A DNA stretch of 64,000 bases from Methyloglobulus sp. (GTDB taxonomy: Bacteria > Pseudomonadota > Gammaproteobacteria > Methylococcales > Methylomonadaceae). Shown here one piece after another: positions 45,682-53,871 of this stretch; position 1 is the first letter of the stretch, and each line of letters begins with the position of its first letter. The position numbers and the translations under genes are program-made. The notes under the pieces were generated by a model. It did not search any database, had not been told where the DNA came from, and worked only from the letters and a program-made list of their open reading frames with translations. The stretch spans positions 1 through 64,000 of the forward strand of contig JABFQX010000024.1 in the NCBI GenBank assembly GCA_013141505.1. Reading direction: 5' to 3'.

Positions 45682-46341
45682 ATGTTCGGAAAAATGCGGA
45701 AATGGACACAGATGATGTTAAACCAACTGATTAAGTCAGATCATGAGTCCAGACCATCAAGCCAGATGGGTTTCACCCTGATGGAGTTGATGATCACCGT
45801 CAGTATTGCCGGCATACTCACTGGCTTGGCTGTGCCGAGTTTTAACGCGATCATTAGAAGCAGTCGCCTGACCACCTACACTAATGAATTTGTCACCGCC
45901 CTTAATTTAGCCAGAAGCGAGGCCGTCAAGCGTGGTATGTCGGTGACAGTGCGTAAGATCGATAGTTTTTCATCGACCAAGTTGGTTGGCGCCAATTGGG
46001 AAGACGGCTGGGATGTTTTTACGGATGTAAATAGCGACAGTAAATTTGCAGCAGGTGATGTGCTAATCAAGACCAGTGGGGGATTTAATGCGTCCTATAC
46101 GTTGCGGGGTAGTGGTTTGTTGGCAAATTATGTTCGCTTCGGACCAGATGGTGCGAGCACTACCGGTAGCCTTGTCCTTTGTGACGACAGCGACGGTAAC
46201 GGTGTTCCAGAGGCAAATACGTCTAGACTCATTACTCTGGTTACCACTGGCAGGGTTCGCATTATGCCTGATACTAACGGGGACGGTATCCCAAACAAAA
46301 ATGCCACGACCAATATCCAATTGTGCAGCCCTCCTTTTTGA
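45682..46341 (+). CDS. fimT: Type IV minor pilin FimT/GspH family (operon B)
   Basis: A 219-residue paralogue of the operon A FimT with the same LTTYTNEFVTALNLARSEAV and WEDGWDVFTDVNSDSKFAAG segments. The prepilin motif is SQMG then FTLMELMITVSIAGILTGLA. The start is uncertain: ATGs at 45682, 45694, 45712 and 45715 are in frame, and the later ones give a more usual leader. It is first gene of the second pilus operon, 12 bp after an R1 repeat. Confidence 0.88.
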   Translation: MFGKMRKWTQMMLNQLIKSDHESRPSSQMGFTLMELMITVSIAGILTGLAVPSFNAIIRSSRLTTYTNEFVTALNLARSEAVKRGMSVTVRKIDSFSSTKLVGANWEDGWDVFTDVNSDSKFAAGDVLIKTSGGFNASYTLRGSGLLANYVRFGPDGASTTGSLVLCDDSDGNGVPEANTSRLITLVTTGRVRIMPDTNGDGIPNKNATTNIQLCSPPF

Positions 46342-46356
46342 TTTGTATCCCTGTCC

Positions 46357-46875
46357 ATGAATAAAAATGCAGGATTCACCTTAATAGAAGTTTTGATCGC
46401 CATGATTGTGCTGGCGATTGGTTTGTTGGGGCTGGCTATGCTGCAAACGACTGGGCTGAGCACGAATCAGGCCGCATATAACAGAAGTCAAGCCGTACAA
46501 CTGGCTAGCGATATTGTCGACAGGATGCGTACCAATAACTCCCTGGATGCAACGGGCAAGCCCTATGCGGATAAGTATTTATACGCCTTTATGAAGCCCA
46601 AAGACGCAACCTGTGCAACGGGCAACACGCCATGTACCGCTTGCGGGTCAGCAGAAAAATTATGCACCCCGACTCAATTGGCTGTTAAAGATTTATATGA
46701 TTGGAATCAAGCCCTAATCTCTACTTTACCAAAAGGCAAAGATGACCTGGTAGCCACCGGCACAATCACCAAATCAGGCGAGGTTTATACGGTCACTATT
46801 CTCTGGGATGAAAACAAAGATGGCAGTTTGGATGCGGCGACTGACGCAAACTTTCAAATGAAATTCCGTTTGTGA
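46357..46875 (+). CDS. pilV: Type IV minor pilin PilV (operon B)
   Basis: A 172-residue prepilin with leader MNKNAG then FTLIEVLIAMIVLAIGLLGL. The body has several cysteines (CATGNTPCTACGSAEKLC) not found at the same places in the A copy, which may form disulfides. The C-terminus WDENKDGSLDAATDANFQMK matches the A copy in position but without its long Asp-rich insertion. Confidence 0.9.
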   Translation: MNKNAGFTLIEVLIAMIVLAIGLLGLAMLQTTGLSTNQAAYNRSQAVQLASDIVDRMRTNNSLDATGKPYADKYLYAFMKPKDATCATGNTPCTACGSAEKLCTPTQLAVKDLYDWNQALISTLPKGKDDLVATGTITKSGEVYTVTILWDENKDGSLDAATDANFQMKFRL

Positions 46876-46889
46876 GAGTGCATTCGACC

Positions 46890-47654
46890 ATGCAAAAAAG
46901 GCCTTCCTTTTTCCAGCAAAATGGCCTGACCTTAATAGAAATCATGATTGCCATGTTGCTGGGCTTGTTTTTAATTGGCGGCATTTTCCAGATATTTCTG
47001 GGCGCAAAGCAAAGTTACCGGGTTCAGGAAGCGATGTCGAGGCTTCAGGAAAATGGCCGTTTTGCCATGCAAACGCTAAGCAGGGATATCCGCAAAGCCG
47101 ATTACCGAGCCTGCCCAAGTATGCCAAGAATCTTACAGGGCAATGGCAGCGGAGGAATTTCTGGCGTAAATGCAGAAAAAGCCCCTACGAAGCCGATGGC
47201 TGCGGATACTATAACTGTTAACTGGCAGGAAGACATTGACCTTTGTGGCCCTACAGCTGCTGTACCAAAAAATGCTTTTTATGGAATCGAAAAAAGTTCT
47301 GATGGCCAACTCTTCTTAATGCAAGGAATTACTCAATTAGTTGAAGGAGTAGAAAATTTGCAAATAGTTTATGGGGTAGACACCAATAGCGATTTTGTTC
47401 CCGATTATTACAGCCCTGCCTTTGCCACGGTTGCTGATGCCAAATGGGCGCAAGTGGTTTCTGTACGTGTCAGCCTGTTGTTGCGTACGCTTGACGATAA
47501 TATAGCTTCAGAGCCGTTGCCTTATACCTTCAATGGCGTTACCGGTACCGACACTTATGATCCGATTACGGGGCTGGTCAATAATCCCGCTACAGACCGC
47601 AGGATACGGCGAGTCTTTACCACAACGATTGCACTACGGAATAGGTTGAAGTGA
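46890..47654 (+). CDS. pilW: Type IV minor pilin PilW (operon B)
   Basis: A 254-residue protein from ATG 46890, with leader ending FFQQNG then LTLIEIMIAMLLGLFLIGGI. It shares YRVQEAMSRLQENGRFAMQT and LVEGVENLQIVYGVDTNSDF with the A copy, but the middle is shorter and different. An alternative GTG at 46872 would overlap pilV by 4 bases but lacks a Shine-Dalgarno. Confidence 0.88.
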   Translation: MQKRPSFFQQNGLTLIEIMIAMLLGLFLIGGIFQIFLGAKQSYRVQEAMSRLQENGRFAMQTLSRDIRKADYRACPSMPRILQGNGSGGISGVNAEKAPTKPMAADTITVNWQEDIDLCGPTAAVPKNAFYGIEKSSDGQLFLMQGITQLVEGVENLQIVYGVDTNSDFVPDYYSPAFATVADAKWAQVVSVRVSLLLRTLDDNIASEPLPYTFNGVTGTDTYDPITGLVNNPATDRRIRRVFTTTIALRNRLK

Positions 47655-47655
47655 G

Positions 47656-48285
47656 ATGGTAAATCTTAGCCGAAATGAACTAAAGCTCAAGCAGCAACGC
47701 GGTGTTGTGCTGCTCGTCAGTTTGATTATGTTGCTATTGCTTACCATTATCGGACTTACCGGCGTACAAACATCTGGCCTTGAAGAAAAAATGGCGGGTA
47801 ACATGCGCGACCGCAACTTAGCGTTCCAGGCAGCGGAAGCGGCTTTGCGTGATGCCGAAAAGGATATTGGCGGGAAAATAAAACTCGGATCGACACCGAC
47901 CAAACATGCCAATTGTCAATATTATGGCACCGCCAGAGGTTGTGAGTTTTCCGACCTTGGCGAGGCTGACTGCGGTGCGGCGAGCGGAAACGATGTTACC
48001 GACGATGGGGTTTGCGATTATAAGTCCGGTGTCAGCCCTGGGGATAATGAAAGCCAAATGAAAGCCGCGCCCAGTGTTAGTTACGGCACTTTCACTGGTG
48101 ATTTGCCTTCGGATATTGCCACCAACCTGTCCGCTCCGCCCCGGTATATCATTGAAAAATTTTCTTCCAAGAGCAAAGAATGTCGCTCGTCCGGAATCAG
48201 CAGTAGTTACTGTTACCGTATCACTGCACGGAGCCAGGGTGCAAATCCGAATACAGTCGTTAAGTTGCAAGAGTTTTATAAATAA
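47656..48285 (+). CDS. pilX: Type IV minor pilin PilX (operon B)
   Basis: A 209-residue protein with a 16-residue leader ending in KQQRG and VVLLVSLIMLLLLTIIGLTG, then EEKMAGNMRDRNLAFQAAEA as in the A copy. This shows what a normal PilX start looks like in this genome. It has a cysteine-containing middle region. The ATG is 1 base after the pilW stop. Confidence 0.9.
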   Translation: MVNLSRNELKLKQQRGVVLLVSLIMLLLLTIIGLTGVQTSGLEEKMAGNMRDRNLAFQAAEAALRDAEKDIGGKIKLGSTPTKHANCQYYGTARGCEFSDLGEADCGAASGNDVTDDGVCDYKSGVSPGDNESQMKAAPSVSYGTFTGDLPSDIATNLSAPPRYIIEKFSSKSKECRSSGISSSYCYRITARSQGANPNTVVKLQEFYK

Positions 48286-48326
48286 CAATGTTGCTTAAAC
48301 CACCCATTCATAAATCGAGGCTTAAC

Positions 48327-51300
48327 ATGAACGCCAAACGCATCCTGCTTATTTGCCTGTTAGGGTATTTGCCCGTCCCCGCGCTGGCGCTGGCGCCCGT
48401 TTTGGCACAGATTCCGCTTAACCAGAATCAGGGGGCTACGCCATTGGTTATGCTGACGATGGAACGTGACCATAAGCTATTTTATGAAGCCTACAATGAC
48501 CATGCCGACATCAATTTGGATGGCGGGCTTGATATCCGTTATAAGCCAGGGTTGCCGCCTACAATACCGGGCATTGATTACGCCGGTTATTTCGATTCCT
48601 ATAAATGCTATAGCTATAGCACAAATGTGTTTACGCCTGTTGAAAAGACTATTAACAAGCAATGCCCCAACAATGGTACTGCACCCTGGAGCGGGGATTA
48701 CCTCAACTATTTGACGATGACCCGGATGGATGCGCTTCGGCGCGTTCTGTATGGTGGTTCACGGAGTACGGATACCACGACATCAACCGTATTGAAGCGG
48801 TCATACGTTCCCCAGGATGCCCATAGCTGGGGTAAGGAATATACCAGCACTGCGGTTGACGGTTTTGATATTTCTTTGTACACACCATTTACCCAACCGG
48901 CAGCAGGTAAGCGCCATCTCCTGGCAAATACTACATTACTCTGTCCATCGGGAAATACTGATACAACAGCATGTGCCTTTACAGACCCTGATCCCAGTGT
49001 TAGTACGATCGAGCCGCCACTGTTGCGAGTGCTCGAAAATTCGGACAGGAGGATTTGGGAATGGGTATCCATTGAACGCCCCGTAGCTGGCATACAATGC
49101 GTAACAGGAAAAGACAGTTCAGGAAAAGAAATTCGGAGTAACTGCGTCGGAACAATGACCAATTACATGGTTCGGGTGCAGGCTTGCGTTACCAATTTAT
49201 TGGAAAGCGAATGCCAAGGTTATCCTACCAATAATCCGACCTATTATAAGCCTGTCGGCCTGTTGCAGCAGTATGGCGAGGTCGGTCGAATGGCATTTGG
49301 CTTGATGACAGGTTCCTATGCAAAAAATACTTCGGGTGGGGTGTTGAGGAAAAATATTTCTTCGGTAGCGGATGAGATAGATCCTGCTACCGGCATATTG
49401 ACCAGTACTGTCGGCGTTATCAAGTCTATCGATAGAATGAGGATTATCGGTTTTGGAAGTTCATACGCCTATGACCAAAGCTGTAGTGTGCCTGAGGTGG
49501 GAATTCAGTTGTCCGACAATCGTTGTCGGATGTGGGGCAATCCACTGGCGGAAATTATGTATGAAGGGCTGCGTTATTTTGCTGGTAAAGCAACGCCGAC
49601 AACGGCCTATTCAGGCACGGATGCGGATGCCACTACCCTAGGTTTGCCTACGCCGGCATGGAAAGACCCTTATAAAGCAACAGCCAGCGGTGGTGGGGGC
49701 TATCCTGTGTGTTCCAAGCCGTCGCAATTGGTAATTAGTGATATCACACCCAATTTCGATACCGACCAATTGCCGGGGCAATATTTATACACAGCTCCCA
49801 AAACGCTAACTGATTTTTCGACAGACATGCCCAGCGGCCTTAATGTCAAGACCTTGGCAGATACCATTTGGGCGAGTGAATATGGAGCTGATAAAACCCT
49901 GTTTATCGGTCAGTCCGGTAGCGATTTTGATGGTACCCCGAAGGCAAAAACGGTCACCAGTTTTGGTTCCATGCGCGGACTAGCACCGGAAGAGCCGACC
50001 CAGCAAGGCGGTTATTATGAAGCCAGCGTTGCTATGTATGGCAAGCAGAATGATTTGAATATTGCCGGGGATGGTTTGATCTGCGCCGCCGGAGACCCCA
50101 TTTGTACTGAAAAAAACCAGAAAACAGAAACCTTTAGCGTGGCATTAAGCTCACCGTTGCCGCGTATCGAATTTCCCTTGAAAATTAGCGGCACTGGAGT
50201 CAATAAAACTTTCGACCATTTTATTAAGCTGATACCGTTTGGGAAAACGGTCGGTGGTTGTACGGGTAGTAGTGATTCAAATGCAAGTACTAAAACTATA
50301 AATGTCGCCAAAGGCAATTATCAGCCTACCAACACCATTGTCGATTTTTATGTCGATACCATGGTGAACACTAACGCGAGCAATGTGGTTACCGACACGG
50401 CCAGCCCGGATTATCATGGCGGTCTTCCTTACGCCAAGTTCAGGATCAATTACGAAGACTCCGAATATGGCTCAGACCACGATATGGATGCAATTGCCGA
50501 ATATGAAATGACGGTGACGGCAACAGACACTCTAACAATCAGGACTGCTTCAATTTACGCAGCCGGGGGCTGTATTCAGCACATGGGTTTTGCCGTAAAC
50601 GGCACAACCGCAGATGGAACTTACCTGACGATCAGGGATTCTGATACGGCATTAAATTCTGATGTGGACTATTATCTCGATACACCGCAAATTCCGGGAG
50701 GGTTACCAACCGATACTACGCGGACATTTACCTATGGCGCGACCTCCACGGCGGAATTTGTTGCTCATGATCCGTTATGGTATGCCGCCAAGTGGGGTGG
50801 CTATATAGACAGCAACAAAAACAACCAGCTTGATACGACTGAGTGGGATAACCGTGATGGCATTCAGGACGGTGTACCGGACAATTATTTTCTAGTGACA
50901 AATGCCGGTAAACTTAAGGAGCAACTGGAACGGGCTTTTTTGGAAATTCTGGGTAGGCAGGGCTCATCATCTTCAGCTGCTACCAATTCCACCAGTTTAC
51001 AAACCCAAAGCCGGGTTTTCCAGGCGAAATACAATGGCCTGGATTGGAGTGGGCAATTGCTGTCTTATAAAATTGCTTACAATACCAGTAAAAACCGATA
51101 TGAAATCGTCACGCCAGAGGAATGGGATACTGGCTTAAAGATCAAAAATCAGGATTCCAACACAGGTAGGGTGATTATCACTAAAGGTGCTACGGATGGT
51201 GTTGGCTTTAGCTACGCCAATCTTACCGGCCTTTCGGCTACCGTGGGTAGTCAGAAGAATTTGCTGGATACTAACGCTGCCGGCACTATCAACGACGGTT

Positions 51301-53162
51301 GTGGTCCGGAACGGGTTGCTTATTTGCGTGGTGATGCCAGCCATGAGGCGATTACAGGTACTTTTAAATGCGCGTCTAATATCACTACGGCAAATTTTCG
51401 TAAACGTTCGACAAAGTTAGGCGACCTTGTCGACTCCAACCCTCTCTATGTATCGCCTCCCCGAGCGGGTTATTTGGAAAGTGAAGCGCCAGGATACAAG
51501 GCATTTAGGATTGCCAATAAAAATCGTAAACCCGTGGTTTATGTCGGGGGCAATGATGGTATGTTGCATGGGATTGATGCTTCCATCACCGGGGCTAGCG
51601 TAACTGATGCGGGTACACCTACCGCCGATGCGGGCAAGGAGGTATTGGCTTACATCCCGTCTCAAGTCCACGCGAATTTAAGCAAATTAACCGGGCAAAC
51701 TTACAATTTAAACCACCGTTATTTCGTTGATGCTTCCCCGATGATGGCTGATGTTGATTTGGGCGCGTCTGCCTGGCGTTCAGTCTTGATAGGCGCTATG
51801 GCAGCAGGGGGCAAGGGTTATTTTGCCCTGAATATCACCAATCCTGATACCGGTTTTACAGAAAGCAATGCCAGCAATATTCTGCTTTGGGAGTTTGGTG
51901 ATGATGTTGATGCCGATATGGGCTATGCCTTCAACAAGGCTCCCATTGATTCGGCGACAGGACAAGCTAAACAGATTGTAAAAATGGCAAATGGCAAATG
52001 GGCAGCTATTCTTGGCAATGGTTACAACAGTGCCGCTGGCAAAGCGGTGCTGTATATTGTCTACATCAAAGATGGCGTATTGAGTGCCAGCGACTTCGTT
52101 AAAATAGAGGCCGATGCACCTTCCGCCAAAGACAATGGTTTGTCTACCCCGGTGCCTTTTGATACTGATGGTGATGGCACGGTTGATACTGTCTATGCTG
52201 GCGACCTGAAAGGTAACTTATGGAAGTTCGACGTAAACGGCAACGATTCTACGAAATGGGCTGTTACTAATTCAAATAAACCGTTGTTCACCGCGAAAAG
52301 TAGTTCGGGCGCAATTCAGCCCATTATCTCGCCGCCGGAAATTACCTTACACCCGGTATCGGGGCAATTAATCTTTTTTGGTACCGGCAAATATATCGAG
52401 AATGCGGACCAAACCAACACCGATACCCAAACTTTTTACAGTATATGGGATGATGCTAGTTTGAAGGCAGACCCTCGGAGTAGGGCTGATTTGCTTCAGC
52501 AGACATTGTCGACGGCCACCTGTAGCTCGCCGCCCACTGCTGGTACGGCATGTACCTTGAAACCGGCAAACGCAGGTGCCCGACGTATTCCAAGTGGCAA
52601 CGCGATAAAGTGGTGCACATCAAGCGGCAGTAATGGTAACAATTGCCAATCGGGCAGTTATTTAGGTTGGTATATCGATTTGCCTGCTTCGGGTGAACGT
52701 GTCGTCGGGATACCCCAGGTTATAAACAAAATTATCGCCTTCAATACCGTCGTCCCGCCTTCCACGCTGTGTGACCCAGGTACTGGTTTTTTTATGGCAC
52801 TGAACTATCAGAGTGGTGGCTTGATAACTGCTTTTCCGGTATTTGACAGCGATGGCTCAGGGGCAATTGACAGCTCTGATGTCAGTACAGGAGGGATAGA
52901 GGTAGGTTTCGGCCTGGGAGGATCCATTGTTATTGGCAGCAGTGACAAAGGCTTGGCGGGCGGTAAAGGCATAGTGATCACGTCAACTAATGGCGGATTT
53001 GGTGGCGGATCTGGATCTGGATCTGGATCTGACGGTTCTGGTTCTGTCGGTACGACTGGCACTGGAGATAGCGGTGGTTCGGGTTCAGGCGGATATGCCC
53101 CGCCCCCTATGAATACTGGTGATATTGAAAAAGGCCGCCAAACTTGGCGCGAAATGCAGTAG
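48327..53162 (+). CDS. pilY1: Large PilY1-type pilus tip protein (PilY1-B)
   Basis: A 1611-residue secreted protein from ATG 48327, preceded by GAGG; signal peptide MNAKRILLICLLGYLPVPAL. Unlike PilY1-A it has no VWA MIDAS motif; its N-terminus is TPLVMLTMERDHKLFYEAYN, typical of another PilY1 class. The C-terminal propeller is shared with PilY1-A (PVVYVGGNDGMLHGIDASIT, FDTDGDGTVDTVYAGDLKGN, FGTGKYIENADQTNTDTQTF). A Gly/Ser-rich segment (GGGSGSGSGSDGSGSVG) precedes the conserved C-terminal RQTWREMQ. It is co-transcribed with the second minor-pilin set. Confidence 0.93.
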   Translation: MNAKRILLICLLGYLPVPALALAPVLAQIPLNQNQGATPLVMLTMERDHKLFYEAYNDHADINLDGGLDIRYKPGLPPTIPGIDYAGYFDSYKCYSYSTNVFTPVEKTINKQCPNNGTAPWSGDYLNYLTMTRMDALRRVLYGGSRSTDTTTSTVLKRSYVPQDAHSWGKEYTSTAVDGFDISLYTPFTQPAAGKRHLLANTTLLCPSGNTDTTACAFTDPDPSVSTIEPPLLRVLENSDRRIWEWVSIERPVAGIQCVTGKDSSGKEIRSNCVGTMTNYMVRVQACVTNLLESECQGYPTNNPTYYKPVGLLQQYGEVGRMAFGLMTGSYAKNTSGGVLRKNISSVADEIDPATGILTSTVGVIKSIDRMRIIGFGSSYAYDQSCSVPEVGIQLSDNRCRMWGNPLAEIMYEGLRYFAGKATPTTAYSGTDADATTLGLPTPAWKDPYKATASGGGGYPVCSKPSQLVISDITPNFDTDQLPGQYLYTAPKTLTDFSTDMPSGLNVKTLADTIWASEYGADKTLFIGQSGSDFDGTPKAKTVTSFGSMRGLAPEEPTQQGGYYEASVAMYGKQNDLNIAGDGLICAAGDPICTEKNQKTETFSVALSSPLPRIEFPLKISGTGVNKTFDHFIKLIPFGKTVGGCTGSSDSNASTKTINVAKGNYQPTNTIVDFYVDTMVNTNASNVVTDTASPDYHGGLPYAKFRINYEDSEYGSDHDMDAIAEYEMTVTATDTLTIRTASIYAAGGCIQHMGFAVNGTTADGTYLTIRDSDTALNSDVDYYLDTPQIPGGLPTDTTRTFTYGATSTAEFVAHDPLWYAAKWGGYIDSNKNNQLDTTEWDNRDGIQDGVPDNYFLVTNAGKLKEQLERAFLEILGRQGSSSSAATNSTSLQTQSRVFQAKYNGLDWSGQLLSYKIAYNTSKNRYEIVTPEEWDTGLKIKNQDSNTGRVIITKGATDGVGFSYANLTGLSATVGSQKNLLDTNAAGTINDGCGPERVAYLRGDASHEAITGTFKCASNITTANFRKRSTKLGDLVDSNPLYVSPPRAGYLESEAPGYKAFRIANKNRKPVVYVGGNDGMLHGIDASITGASVTDAGTPTADAGKEVLAYIPSQVHANLSKLTGQTYNLNHRYFVDASPMMADVDLGASAWRSVLIGAMAAGGKGYFALNITNPDTGFTESNASNILLWEFGDDVDADMGYAFNKAPIDSATGQAKQIVKMANGKWAAILGNGYNSAAGKAVLYIVYIKDGVLSASDFVKIEADAPSAKDNGLSTPVPFDTDGDGTVDTVYAGDLKGNLWKFDVNGNDSTKWAVTNSNKPLFTAKSSSGAIQPIISPPEITLHPVSGQLIFFGTGKYIENADQTNTDTQTFYSIWDDASLKADPRSRADLLQQTLSTATCSSPPTAGTACTLKPANAGARRIPSGNAIKWCTSSGSNGNNCQSGSYLGWYIDLPASGERVVGIPQVINKIIAFNTVVPPSTLCDPGTGFFMALNYQSGGLITAFPVFDSDGSGAIDSSDVSTGGIEVGFGLGGSIVIGSSDKGLAGGKGIVITSTNGGFGGGSGSGSGSDGSGSVGTTGTGDSGGSGSGGYAPPPMNTGDIEKGRQTWREMQ
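53007..53030 (+). repeat. Tandem hexamer repeat in pilY1-B
   Basis: Four perfect GGATCT units encode a Gly-Ser repeat in the tail of PilY1-B. Unit gain or loss keeps the frame and would alter linker length. Confidence 0.85.
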
Positions 53163-53344
53163 AACGGTTATCAGGGTTGATATTGGACTATTTAATTGAA
53201 TATAGCCAATAATCGCCCTGATCCCAACATGATTGGAAGCGATTAGTTGAAGGCTATAAACTTCTCAAAGCTGGGCGATAATCAGTATAATTAAAAAGAA
53301 GACACGTTAGATTTGTCACGTTTATTATCGGTAGGGAGTTGGGT

Positions 53345-53782
53345 ATGTTTAAAAACAAAGGTTTTACGTTAATTGAGCTGATGATAGCGGTGGCTATTAT
53401 TGGCATTCTGGCGGCTATTGCAGTGCCAAGTTATCAGGAGAGCGTCCGCAAATCGCGCAGGGCTGATGTCAAAGGCGCTTTGCTAGGTCTTGCCAATGCG
53501 ATGGAGCGGCGTTTTACCGAGACCAACAGTTATTTGGGGGCTGCTGGAACCGATGCAACCCCCACTGATACTGGAACGCCACGACCATCTATATTCAAAG
53601 GTGCCACTGATTATTACAACCTAACAATCAACCCAGCTACCCAATCCAGCTACACACTGACAGCTACCCCTATTTCCGGAAAATCCCAAGCTACTGATAA
53701 ATGCGGGAACTTCACCCTGAATGAACAAGGAGTCAAGGCTTATACCGGAACCACATACGGAACAAAAGACCAATGCTGGTAA
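53345..53782 (+). CDS. pilE: Type IV pilin-like protein PilE
   Basis: A 145-residue prepilin with a short leader MFKNKG then [20 protein letters not shown], and a C-terminal cysteine pair ([16 protein letters not shown] to the final DQCW). This fits PilE minor pilins that accompany PilY1. ATG 53345 has AGGGA upstream; the frame opens at a TTG two codons earlier. It lies 182 bp after pilY1-B and may have its own promoter. Only one pilE is present for the two operons. Confidence 0.9.
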   Translation: MFKNKGFTLIELMIAVAIIGILAAIAVPSYQESVRKSRRADVKGALLGLANAMERRFTETNSYLGAAGTDATPTDTGTPRPSIFKGATDYYNLTINPATQSSYTLTATPISGKSQATDKCGNFTLNEQGVKAYTGTTYGTKDQCW

Positions 53783-53871
53783 ATTGTAATTTCGAATACA
53801 ATAAATACATCAGGTGAATATTGGCGACCGTGTAACTTTGGAATTGCCGGTATCCGATTTGCTGGCCTATT

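Noticed and set aside
53007-53030. Tandem repeat considered as a CRISPR fragment
   Set aside because: The units are 6 bases, contiguous and within a coding frame; no spacers. No CRISPR array was seen in the window.
53212-53279. ATCGCCC / GGGCGAT inverted pair upstream of pilE
   Set aside because: Only 7 bp and over 50 bases apart; expected by chance at this scale.
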